In this document: positions 48,887 through 59,827 of the stretch, in pieces
Position numbering within the stretch: the stretch's first letter is position 1
How the letters are laid out: every line of letters starts with the position of its first letter
DNA from: Euonymus europaeus
Lineage: Eukaryota > Streptophyta > Magnoliopsida > Celastrales > Celastraceae
NCBI GenBank assembly: GCA_963580455.1
Contig: OY756957.1
Location: 315,001 to 379,000, forward strand
Direction: 5' to 3'
DNA length: 64,000 nt
The notes under the pieces: model-generated
What the model saw: only the letters and a program-made list of their open reading frames with translations
Databases searched by the model: none
What the model was told of the DNA's origin: nothing
Program-made: the position numbers and the translations under genes

Positions 48887-51422
48887 TCTCGTTTCACCTA
48901 GTTAGCCGCGAAATGTGGTATCTTTACGTAAACGGTTTTATGAATATCTGTTCACTCCGAGTTCTGAATTCGGTGATTTTTAGCTCGATTTCACACTAAT
49001 TTTCGAGCTCTACGATCCTGGCGTTTCGGATTTTGATTTCAGAACTCGTGGCTAGTTGGTCTCGTTTCACCTAGTTTGCCACGAAATGTGGTTTCTTTAC
49101 GTAAACGGTTTTATGAATATCCGTTGACTCCGAGTTCTGAATTCGGTGATTTTTAGCTTGATTTCACACTACTTTTCGAGCTCTACAATCCTGGGTTTTC
49201 GGATTTTGATTTCAGAACTCGTGGCTAGTAGGTCTCGTTTCACCTAGTTAGCCGCGAAATGTGGTATCTTTACGTAAACGGTTTTATGAATATCCGTTGA
49301 CTCCGAGTTCTGAATTCGGTGATTTTTAGCTTGATTTCACATTACTTTTCGAGCTCTACAATCCTGGAATTTCGGATTTTGATTTCAGAACTCGTGGCTA
49401 GTAGGTCTCGTTTCACCTAGTTAGCCGCGAAATATGGTTTCTTTACGTAAACGGTTTTATGAATATCCGTTGACTCCGAGTTCTGAATTCGGTGATTTTT
49501 AGCTTGATTACACACTACTTTTCAAGCTCTACAATCTTGGCGTTTCGGATTTTGATTTCAGAACTCGTGGCTAGTAGGTCTCGTTTCTCCTAGTTAGCCG
49601 CGAAATGTGGTTTCTTTACGTAAACGGTTTTATGAATATCCGTTGACTCCGAGTTCTGAATTCGGTGATTTTTAGCTTGATTACACACTACTTTTCAAGC
49701 TCTACAATCTTGGCGTTTCGGATTTTGATTTCAGAACTCGTGGCTAGTAGGTCTCGTTTCTCCTAGTTAGCCGCGAAATGTGGTTTCTTTACGTAAACGG
49801 TTTTATGAATATCCGTTGACTCCGAGTTCTGAATTCGGTGATTTTTAGCTTGATTTCACACTACTTTTCGAGCTCTACAATCCTGGGTTTTCGGATTTTG
49901 ATTTCAGAACTCGTGGCTAGTAGGTCTCGTTTCACCTAGTTAGCCGCGAAATGTGGTATCTTTACGTAAACGGTTTTATGAATATCCGTTGACTCCGAGT
50001 TCTGAATTCGGTGATTTTTTGCTTTATTTCACACTACTTTTCGAGCTCTACGATCCTGGCATTTCGGATTTTGATTTCAGAACTCGTGGCTAGTTGGTCT
50101 CGTTTCACCTAGTTAGCCGCGAAATGTGGTTTCTTTACGTAAACGGTTTTATGAATATCCGTTGACTCCGAGCTCTGAATTCGGTAATTTTTAGCTTGAT
50201 TTCACACTACTTTTCCAGCTCTTCGATTATGGAGTTTCGGATTTTGATTTCAGAACTCGTGGCTAGTTGGTCTCGTTTCACCTAGTTAGCCGCGAAATGT
50301 GGTTTCTTTACGTAAACGGTTTTATGAATATCCGTTGACTCCGAGTTCTGAATTCGGTGATTTTTAGCTTGATTTCACACTAATTTTCGAGCTCTACGAT
50401 CCTGGGTTTTCGGATTTTGATTTCAGAACTCGTGGCTAGTTGGTCTCGTTTCACCTAGTTAGCCGCGAAATGTGGTTTCTTTATGTAAACGGTTTTATGA
50501 ATATCCGTTGACTCCGAGTTTTGAATTCGGTGATTTTTAGCTTGATTTCACACTACTTTTCGAACTCTACGATCCTGGAATTTCGGATTTTGATTTCAGA
50601 GCTCGTGGCTAGTTGGTCTCGTTTCACCTAGTTAGCCGCGAAATGTGGTTTCTTTACGTAAACGGTTTTATGAATATCCGTTGACTCCGAGTTCTGAATT
50701 CGGTGATTTTTAGCTTGATTTCACACTAATTTTCGAGCTCTACGATCCTGGGTTTTCGGATTTTGATTTCAGAACTCGTGGCTAGTTGGTCTCGTTTCAC
50801 CTAGTTAGCCGCGAAATGTGGTTTCTTTACGTAAACGGTTTTATGAATATCTGTTCACTCCGAGTTCTGAATTCGGTGATTTTTAGCTCGATTTCACACT
50901 AATTTTCGAGCTCTACGATCCTGGCATTTCGGATTTTGATTTCAGAACTCGTGGCTAGTTGGTCTCGTTTCACCTAGTTTGCCACGAAATGTGGTTTCTT
51001 TACGTAAACGGTTTTATGAATATCCGTTGACTCCGAGTTCTGAATTCGGTGATTTTTAGCTTGATTTCACACTACTTTTCGAGCTCTACAATCCTGGCAT
51101 TTCGGATTTTGATTTCAGAACTCGTGGCTAGTAGGTCTCGTTTCACCTATTTAGCCGCGAAATGTGGTTTCTTTACGTAAACGGTTTTATGAATATCCGT
51201 TGACTCCGAGTTCTGAATTCGGTGATTTTTAGCTTGATTTCACACTAATTTTCGAGCTCTACGATCCTGGGTTTTCGGATTTCGATTTCAGAACATGTGG
51301 CTAGTAGGTCTCGTTTCACCTAGTTAGCCGCGAAATGTGGTTTCTTTATGTAAACGGTTTTATGAATATCCGTTGACTCCGAGTTTTGAATTCGGTGATT
51401 TTTAGCTTGATTTCACACTACT

Positions 51423-52607
51423 TTTCGAACTCTACGATCCTGGAATTTCTGATTTCGATTTCAGAGCTCGTGGCTAGTTGGTCTCGTTTCACCTAGTTAG
51501 CCGCGAAATGTGGTTTCTTTACGTAAACGGTTTTATGAATATCCGTTGACTCCGAGTTCTGAATTCGGTGATTTTTAGCTTGATTTCACACTAATTTTCG
51601 AGCTCTACGATCCTGGTTTTTCGGATTTTGATTTCAGAACTCGTGGCTAGTTGGTCTCGTTTCACCTAGTTAGCCGCGAAATGTGGTTTCTTTACGTAAA
51701 CGGTTTTATGAATATCTGTTCACTCCGAGTTCTGAATTCGGTGATTTTTAGCTCGATTTCACACTAATTTTCGAGCTCTACGATCCTGGCGTTTCGGATT
51801 TTGATTTCAGAACTCGTGGCTAGTTGGTCTCGTTTCACCTATTTTGCCACGAAATGTGGTTTCTTTACGTAAACGGTTTTATGAATATCCGTTGACTCCG
51901 AGTTCTGAATTCGGTGATTTTTAGCTTGATTTCACACTACTTTTCGAGCTCTACAATCCTGGGTTTTCGGATTTTGATTTCAGAACTCGTGGCTAGTAGG
52001 TCTCGTTTCACCTAGTTAGCCGCGAAATGTGGTATCTTTACGTAAACGGTTTTATGAATATCCGTTGACTCCGAGTTCTGAATTCGGTGATTTTTAGCTT
52101 GATTTCACATTACTTTTCGAGCTCTACAATCCTGGAATTTCGGATTTTGATTTCAGAACTCGTGGCTAGTAGGTCTCGTTTCACCTAGTTAGCCGCGAAA
52201 TGTGGTTTCTTTACGTAAACGGTTTTATGAATATCCGTTGACTCCGAGTTCTGAATTCGGTGATTTTTAGCTTGATTACACACTACTTTTCAAGCTCTAC
52301 AATCTTGGCGTTTCGGATTTTGATTTCAGAACTCGTGGCTAGTAGGTCTCGTTTCTCCTAGTTAGCCGCGAAATGTGGTTTCTTTACGTAAACGGTTTTA
52401 TGAATATCCGTTGACTCCGAGTTCTGAATTCGGTGATTTTTAGCTTGATTACACACTACTTTTCAAGCTCTACAATCTTGGCGTTTCGGATTTTGATTTC
52501 AGAACTCGTGGCTAGTAGGTCTCGTTTCTCCTAGTTAGCCGCGAAATGTGGTTTCTTTACGTAAACGGTTTTATGAATATCCGTTGACTCCGAGTTCTGA
52601 ATTCGGT
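51423..52607. repeat. 1.2-kb block matching 44506-45690 (offset 6917 bp)
   Basis: The offset is 40 monomers minus 3 and equals 4149 plus 2768. Tags are TTTTCGAACTC with GGAATTTCTGATTTCG, ATATCTGTTCAC (44796 and 51713) and two successive TTTTCAAGCTC monomers. Differences include CCTATTTTGCCACG near 51841 and GAAATGTGG where the left copy has GAAATATGG. Confidence 0.82.
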
Positions 52608-53270
52608 GATTTTTAGCTTGATTTCACACTACTTTTCAAGCTCTACAATCTTGGCGTTTCGGATTTTGATTTTAGAACTTGTGGCTAGTAGGTCTCGTTT
52701 CACCTATTTATACGCGAAATGTGGTTTCTTTACGTAAACGGTTTTATGAATATCCGTTGACTCCGAGTTCTGAATTCGGTGATTTTTAGCTTGATTACAC
52801 ACTACTTTTCGAGCTCTACAATCCTTGATTTTCGGATTTCGATTTCGGAACTCGTGGCTAGTAGGTCTCGTTTCACCTATTTAGCCGCGAAATGTGGTTT
52901 CTTTACGTAAACGGTTTTATGAATATCCGTTGACTCCGAGTTCTGAATTCGGTGATTTTTAGCTTGATTTCACACTACTTTTCGAGCTCTACGATCCTGG
53001 CATTTCTGATTTTGATTTCAGAACTCGTGGCTAGTTGGTCTCGTTTAACCTAGTTAGCCGCGAAATGTGGTTTCTTTACGTAAACGGTTTTATGAATATC
53101 CATTGACTCCGAGTTCTGAATTCGGTGATTTTTAGCTTGATTACACACTACTTTCGAGCTCTACAATCCTGGGTTTTCGGATTTCGATTTCAGAACTCGT
53201 GGCTAGTAGGTCTCGTTTCACCTATTTAGCCGCGAAATGTGGTTTCTTTACGTAAACGGTTTTATGAATA
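52608..53270. repeat. Short block resembling 40.7-41.3 kb and 33.4-34.0 kb
   Basis: The order of monomers is CAATCTTGGCG with GATTTTAGAACTTG, then GATTACAC with TTTCGGAACTCG, then CATTTCTGATTTTG, then CCATTGAC with the one-base loss. This order also occurs near 40690 and 33430. GATTTTAGAACTT falls at 40739 and 52668, an offset of 11929 bp (69 monomers minus 8). Private changes include CCTATTTATACGCG and AATCCTTGATTTTCGG. Confidence 0.75.
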
Positions 53271-54810
53271 TCCGTTGACTCCGAGTTCTGAATTCGGTGA
53301 TTTTTAGCTTGATTACACACTACTTTTCAAGCTCTACAATCCTGGCGTTTCGGATTTTGATTTCAGAACTCGTGGCTAGTAGGTCTCGTTTCTCCTAGTT
53401 AGCCGCGAAATGTGGTTTCTTTACGTAAACGGTTTTATGAATATCCGTTGACTCCGAGTTCTGAATTCGGTAATTTTTAGCTTGATTACACACTACTTTT
53501 CAAGCTCTACAATCTTGGCGTTTCGGATTTTGATTTCAGAACTCGTGGCTAGTAGGTCTCGTTTCTCCTAGTTAGCCGCGAAATGTGGTTTCTTTACGTA
53601 AACGGTTTTATGAATATCCGTTGACTCCGAGTTCTGAATTCGGTGATTTTTAGCTTGATTACACACTACTTTTCAAGCTCTACAATCTTGGCGTTTCGGA
53701 TTTTGATTTCAGAACTCGTGGCTAGTAGGTCTCGTTTCTCCTAGTTAGCCGCGAAATGTGGTTTCTTTACGTAAACGGTTTTATGAATATCCGTTGACTC
53801 CGAGTTCTGAATTCGGTGATTTTTAGCTTCATTTCACACTACTTTTCGAGCTCTACAATCCTGGTGTTTCAGATTTTGATTTCAGAACTCGTGGCTAGTT
53901 GGTCTCGTTTCACCTAGTTTGCCGCGAAATGTGGTTTCTTTACGTAAACGGTTTTATGAATATCCGTTGACTCCGAGTTCTGAATTCGGTGATTTTTAGC
54001 TTGATTACACACTACTTTTCAAGCTCTACAATCCTGGCGTTTCGGATTTTTATTTCAGAACTCGTGGCTAGTAGGTCTCGCTTCTCCTAGTTAGCCGCGA
54101 AATGTGGTTTCTTTACGTAAACGGTTTTATGAATATCATTTGACTCCGAGTTCTGAATTCGGTGATTTTTAGCTTGATTTCACACTACTTTTCGAGCTCT
54201 ACAATCCTGTCGTTTCGGATTTTGATTTCAGAACTCATGGCTAGTAGGTCTCGTTTCTCCTAGTTAGCCGCGAAATGTGGTTTCTTTACGTAAACGAATT
54301 TATGAATATCCGTTGACTCCGAGTTCTGAATTCGGTGATTTTTAGCTTCATTTCACACTACTTTTCGAGCTCTACGATCCTGGAATTTCGGATTTTGATT
54401 TCAGAGCTCGTGGCTAGTTGGTCTCGTTTCACCTAGTTAGCCGCGAAATGTGGTTTCTTTACGTAAACGGTTTTATGAATATCCGTTGACTCCGAGTTCT
54501 GAATTCGGTGATTTTTAGCTTGATTTCACACTACTTTTCGAGCTCTACGATCCTGCCGTTTCGGATTTTGATTTCAGAACTCGTGGCTAGTTGGTCTCGT
54601 TTCACCTAGTTAGCCGCGAAATGTGGTTTCTTTACGTAAACGGTTTTATGATCTTCCGTTCACTCCGAGTTCTGAATTCGGTGATTTTTAGCTCGATTTC
54701 ACACTAATTTTCGAGCCCTACAATCCTGGCATTTCGGATTTTTATTTCAGAACTCGTGGCTAGTTAGTCTCGTTTCACCTAGTTAGCCGCGAAATGTGGT
54801 TTCTTTACGT
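53271..54810. repeat. Satellite stretch of mixed monomers, no clear long repeat
   Basis: Several monomers share GATTACAC, TTTTCAAGCTC and CTCGTTTCTCCTAG. New variants appear: TTTTTAGCTTCATTTC, ATATCATTTGAC, AAACGAATTTATG near 54292 and ATCTTCCGTTCAC near 54650. The GATCCTGCCGTTTCGG type begins here and is common to the right. The variant set changes at about this point from that of the 29-52 kb region. No gene or non-satellite element is visible. Confidence 0.75.
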
Positions 54811-55329
54811 AAACGGTTTTATAAATATCCGTTGACTCCGAGTTCTGAATTCGGTGATTTTTAGCTTGATTTCACACTAATTTTCGAGCTCTACAATCCT
54901 AGCGTTTCGGATTTCGATTTCAGAACTCGTGGCTAGTAGGTCTCGTTTCACCTAGTTAGCCGCGAAATGTGTTTTATTTACGTAAACGGTTTTATGAATA
55001 TCCGTTGACTCCGAGTTCTGAATTCGGTGATTTTTAGCTTCATTTCACACTACTTTTCGAGCTCTACAATCCTAGCGTTTTGGATTTCGATTTCAGAACT
55101 CGTGGCTAGTAGGTCTCGTTTCACCTAGTTAGCCGCGAAATGTTGTTTCTTTACGTAAACGGTTTTATGAATATCCGTTGACTCCGAGTTCTGAATTCGG
55201 TGATTTTTAGCTTCATTTCACACTACTTTTCGAGCTCTACAATCCTTGCGTTTCGGATTTCGATTTCAGAACTCGTGGCTAGTAGGACTCGTTTCACCTA
55301 GTTAGCCGCGAAATGTGGTTTCTTTACGT
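54811..55329. repeat. Trimer repeat, 519 bp (copy 1)
   Basis: The trimer is a GATTTCACACTAATTTTC monomer ending in TGTGTTTTATTTACG, followed by two TAGCTTCATTTC monomers with CAATCCTAGCG and CAATCCTTGCG. The same order follows directly at 55330-55848. The copy has TATAAATATCC, GCGTTTTGG and GTAGGACTCG as private changes. Confidence 0.88.
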
Positions 55330-55848
55330 AAACGGTTTTATGAATATCCGTTGACTCCGAGTTCTGAATTCGGTGATTTTTAGCTTGATTTCACACTAAT
55401 TTTCGAGCTCTACAATCCTAGCGTTTCGGATTTCGATTTCAGAACTCGTGGCTAGTAGGTCTCGTTTCACCTAGATAGCCGCGAAATGTGTTTTATTTAC
55501 GTAAACGGTTTTATGAATATCCGTTGACTCCGAGTTCTGAATTCGGTGATTTTTAGCTTCATTTCACACTACTTTTCGAGCTCTACAATCCTAGCGTTTC
55601 GGATTTCGATTTCAGAACTCGTGGCTATTAGGTCTCGTTTCACCTAGTTAGCCGCGAAATGTTGTTTCTTTACGTAAACGGTTTTATGAATAATCGTTGA
55701 CTCCGAGTTCTGAATTCGGTGATTTTTAGCTTCATTTCACACTACTTTTCGAGCTCTACAATCCTTGCGTTTCGGATTTCGATTTCAGAACTCGTGGCTA
55801 GTAGGTCTCGTTTCACCTAGTTAGCCGCGAAATGTGTTTTATTTACGT
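55330..55848. repeat. Trimer repeat, 519 bp (copy 2)
   Basis: This is the direct partner of 54811-55329, with GTTTTATTTA at 54971 and 55490. It has CTAGATAGCC, GGCTATTAGG and GAATAATCG as private changes. Its last monomer ends in TGTGTTTTATTTACG, unlike copy 1, which suggests that the exchange continued into a third, partial unit. Confidence 0.88.
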
Positions 55849-56886
55849 AAACGGTTTTATGAATATCCGTTGACTCCGAGTTCTGAATTCGGTGATTTTT
55901 AGCTTGATTTCACACTAATTTTCGAGCTCTACAATCCTGGGTTTTCGGATTTCGATTTCAGAACTCGTGGCTAGTAGGTCTCGTTTCACCTAGTTAGCCG
56001 CGAAATGTGGTTTCTTTACGTAAACGGTTTTATGAATATCCGTTGACTCCGAGTTCTGAATTCGGTGATTTTTAGCTTGATTACACACTACTTTTCAAGC
56101 TCTACAATCCTGGCGTTTCGGATTTTGATTTCAGAACTCGTGGCTAGTAGGTCTCGTTTCTCCTAGTTAGCCGCAAAATGTGGTTTCTTTACGTAAACGG
56201 TTTTATGAATATCATTTGACTCTGAGTTCTGAATTCGGTGATTTTTAGCTTGATTTCACACTACTTTTCGAGCTCTACAATCCTGACGTTTCGGATTTTT
56301 ATTTCAGAACTCGTGGCTAGTAGGTCTCGTTTCTCCTAGTTAGCCGCGAAATGTGGTTTCTTTACATAAACGGTTTTATGAATATCCGTTGACTCCGAGT
56401 TCTGAATTCGGTGATTTTTAGCTTGATTTCACACTACTTTTCGAGCTCTACGATCCTGCCGTTTCGGATTTTGATTTCAGAACTCGTGGCTAGTTGGTCT
56501 CGTTTCACCTAGTTAGCCGCGAAATGTGGTTTCTTTACGTAAACGGTTTTATGAATATCCGTTGACTCCGAGTTCTGAATTCGGTGATTTTTAGCTTGAT
56601 TACACACTACTTTTCAAGCTCTACAATCTTGCCGTTTCGGATTTTTATTTCAGAACTCGTGGCTAGTAGGTCTCGTTTCTCCTAGTTAGCCGCGAAATGT
56701 GGTTTCTTTACGTAAACGGTTTTATGAATATCCGTTGACTCCGAGTTCTGAATTCGGTGATTTTTAGCTTGATTACACACTACTTTTCGAGCTCTACAAT
56801 CCTGGAGTTTCGGATTTTGATATCAGAACTCGTGGCTAGTAGGTCTCGTTTCTCCTAGTTAGCCGCGAAATGTGGTTTCTTTACGT
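55849..56886. repeat. Six satellite monomers between higher-order units
   Basis: The monomers are of types shared with the 53-63 kb region: ACTAATTTTC with GGGTTTTCGG, GATTACAC with TTTTCAAGCTC, ATATCATTTGACTCTGAG, GATCCTGCCG, CAATCTTGCCG, and CCTGGAGTTTCGG with TTTGATATCAG. TTTACATAAACGG near 56364 is a private junction variant. Nothing other than satellite is seen. Confidence 0.8.
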
Positions 56887-59827
56887 AAACGGTTTTATGA
56901 ATATCCGTTGACTCCGAGTTCTGAATTCGGTGATTTTTAGCTTCATTTCACACTACTTTTCGAGCTCTACAATCCTGGTGTTTCGGATTTTGATTTCAGA
57001 ACTCGTGGCTAGTTGGTCTCATTTCACCTAGTTTACCGCGAAATGTGGTTTCTTTACGTAAACGGTTTTATGAATATCCGTTGACTCCGAGTTCTGAATT
57101 CGGTGATTTTTAGCTTGATTTCACACTAATTTTCGAGCTCTACAATCCTGGGTTTTCGGATTTCGATTTCAGAACTCGTGGCTAGTAGGTCTCGTTTCAC
57201 CTAGTTAGCCGCGAAATGTGGTTTCTTTACGTAAACGGTTTTATGAATATCCGTTGACTCGGATTTCTGAATTCGGTGATTTTTAGATTGATTTCACACT
57301 ACTTTTCGAGCTCTACGATCCTGGCGTTTCGGATTTTGATTTCAGAACTCGTGGCTAGTAGGTCTCGCTTCTCCTAGTTAGCCGCGAAATGTGGTTTCTT
57401 TACGTAAACGGTTTTATGAATATCATTTGACTCCGAGTTCTGAATTCGGTGATTTTTAGCTTGATTTCACACTACTTTTCGAGCTCTACGATCCTGCCGT
57501 TTCGGATTTTGATTTCAGAACTCGTGGCTAGTTGGTCTCGTTTCACCTAGTTAGCCGCGAAATGTGGTTTCTTTACGTAAACGGTTTTATGAATATCCGT
57601 TGACTCCGAGTTCTGAATTCGGTGATTTTTAGCTTGATTTCACACTAATTTTCGAGCCCTACAATCCTGGCGTTTCGGATTTTTATTTCAGAACTCGTGG
57701 CTAGTTGGTCTCGTTTCACCTAGTTTGCCGCGAAATGTGGTTTCTTTACGTAAACGGTTTTATAAATATCCGTTGACTCCGAGTTCTGAATTCGGTGATT
57801 TTTAGCTTGATTACACACTACTTTTCGAGCTCTACAATCCTGGCATTTCGGATCTCGATTTCAGAACTCGTGGCTAGTAGGTCTCGTTTCACCTAGTTAG
57901 CCGCGAAATGTGTTTTATTTACGTAAACGGTTTTATGAATATCCGTTGACTCCGAGTTCTGAATTCGGTGATTTTTAGCTTGATTTCACACTACTTTTCG
58001 AGCTCTACGATCCTGCCGTTTCGGATTTCGATTTCAGAACTCGTGGCTAGTTGGTCTCGTTTCACCAAGTTAGCCGCAAAATGTGGTTTCTTTACGTAAA
58101 CGGTTTTACGAATATCCGTTAACTCCGAGTTCTGAATTCGGTGATTTTTAGCTTGATTTCACACTAATTTTCGAGCTCTACGATCCTGGCGTTTCGTATT
58201 TTTATTTCAGAACTCGTGGCTAGTTGGTTTCGTTTCACCTAGTTAGCCGCGAAATGTGGTTTCTTTACGTAAACAGTTTTATGAATATCCGTTGACTCCG
58301 AGTTCTGAATTCGGTGATTTTTAGCTTGATTTCACACTACTTTTCGAGCTCTACGATCCTGGCGTTTCGGATTTTGATATCAGAGCTCGTGGCTAGTTGG
58401 TCTCGTTTCACCTAGTTAGCCGCGAAATGTGGTTTCTTTATGTAAACGGTTTTATGAATATCCGTTGACTCCGAGTTTTGAATTCGGTGATTTTTAGATT
58501 GATTTCACACTACTTTTCGAGCTCTACGATCCTGGAATTTCGGATTTTGATTTCAGAGCTCGTGGCTAGTTGGTCTTGTTTCACCTAGTTAGCCGCGAAA
58601 TGTGGTTTCTTTACGTAAACGGTTTTATGAATATCCGTTGACTCCGAGTTCTGAATTCGGTGATTTTTATCTTGATTTCACACTAATTTTCGAGCTCTAC
58701 GATCCTGGATTTTCGGATTTTGATTTCAGAACTCGTGGCTAGTTGGTCTCGTTTCACCTAGTTAGCCGCGAAATGTGGTTTCTTTACGTAAACGGTTTTA
58801 TGAATATCTGTTCACTCCGAGTTCTGAATTCGGTGATTTTTAGCTCGATTTCACACTAATTTTCGAGCTCTACGATCCTGGCGTTTCGGATTTTGATTTC
58901 AGAACTCGTGGCTAGTTGGTCTCGTTTCACCTAGTTTGCCGCGAAATGTGGTTTCTTTACGTAAACGGTTTTATGAATATCCGTTGACTCCGAGTTCTGA
59001 ATTCGGTGATTTTTAGCTTGATTTCACACTACTTTTCGAGCTCTACAATCCTGGCACTTCGGATTTTGATTTCATAACTCGTGGCTAGTAGGTCTCGTTT
59101 CACCTAGTTAGCCGCGAAATGTGGTTTCTTTACGTAAACGGTTTTATGAATATCCGTTGACTCCGAGTTCTGAATTCGGTGATTTTTAGCTTGATTACAC
59201 ACTACTTTTCAAGCTCTACAATCTTGGCGTTTCGGATTTTGATTTCAGAACTCGTGGCTAGTAGGTCTCGTTTCTCCTAGTTAGCCGCGAAATGTGGTTT
59301 CTTTACGTAAACGGTTTTATGAATATCATTTGACTCTGAGTTCTGAATTCGGTGATTTTTAGCTTGATTACACACTACTTTTCGAGCTCTACAATCCTGA
59401 CGTTTCGGATTTTGATTTCAGAACTCGTGGCTAGTTGGTCTCGTTTCACCTAGTTTGCCGCGAAATGTGGTTTCTTTACGTAAACGGTTTTATGAATATC
59501 CGTTGACTCCGAGTTCTGAATTCGGTGATTTTTCGCTTGATTACACACTACTTTTCAAGCTCTACAATCCTGGAGTTTCGGATTTTGATTTCAGAACTCG
59601 TGGCTAGTAGGTCTCATTTCTCCTAGTTAGCCGCGAAATGTGGTTTCTTTACGTAAACGGTTTTATGAATATCTTTTGACTCCGAGTTCTGAATTCGGTG
59701 ATTTTTAGCTTGATTTCACACTACTTTTCGAGCTCTACAATCCTGGAGTTTCGGATTTTGATATCAGAACTCGTGGCTAGTAGGTCTCGTTTCTCCTAGT
59801 TAGCCGCGAAATGTGGTTTCTTTACGT
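56887..59827. repeat. 17-monomer higher-order unit, 2941 bp (copy 1)
   Basis: This is exactly 17 x 173 bp, followed directly by copy 2. Tags at the 2941-bp spacing are GACTCGGATTTCTG (57256 and 60197), TTTTACGAATATCC with GTTAACTCC (near 58107 and 61048), ATATCTGTTCAC (58805 and 61746) and GATTTTTCGCTTG (59530 and 62471). Monomers 4 to 6 (57406-57924) differ strongly from their partners in copy 2, while both flanks match closely. Confidence 0.88.

Larger units (their letters stand above)
44770..51414. repeat. 24-monomer repeat, 4149 bp
   Basis: About 44770-47265 matches 48919-51414 at 4149 bp (24 monomers minus 3). Tags are ATATCTGTTCAC (44796 and 48945, 46699 and 50848), CACATTACTTTTCG (near 45190 and 49340), GAAATATGG, the paired TTTTCAAGCTC/CAATCTTGGCG monomers and GAGCTCTGAATTCGG (46021 and 50170). 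The four-monomer block at 47.2-48.9 kb sits between the two copies. Confidence 0.85.
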
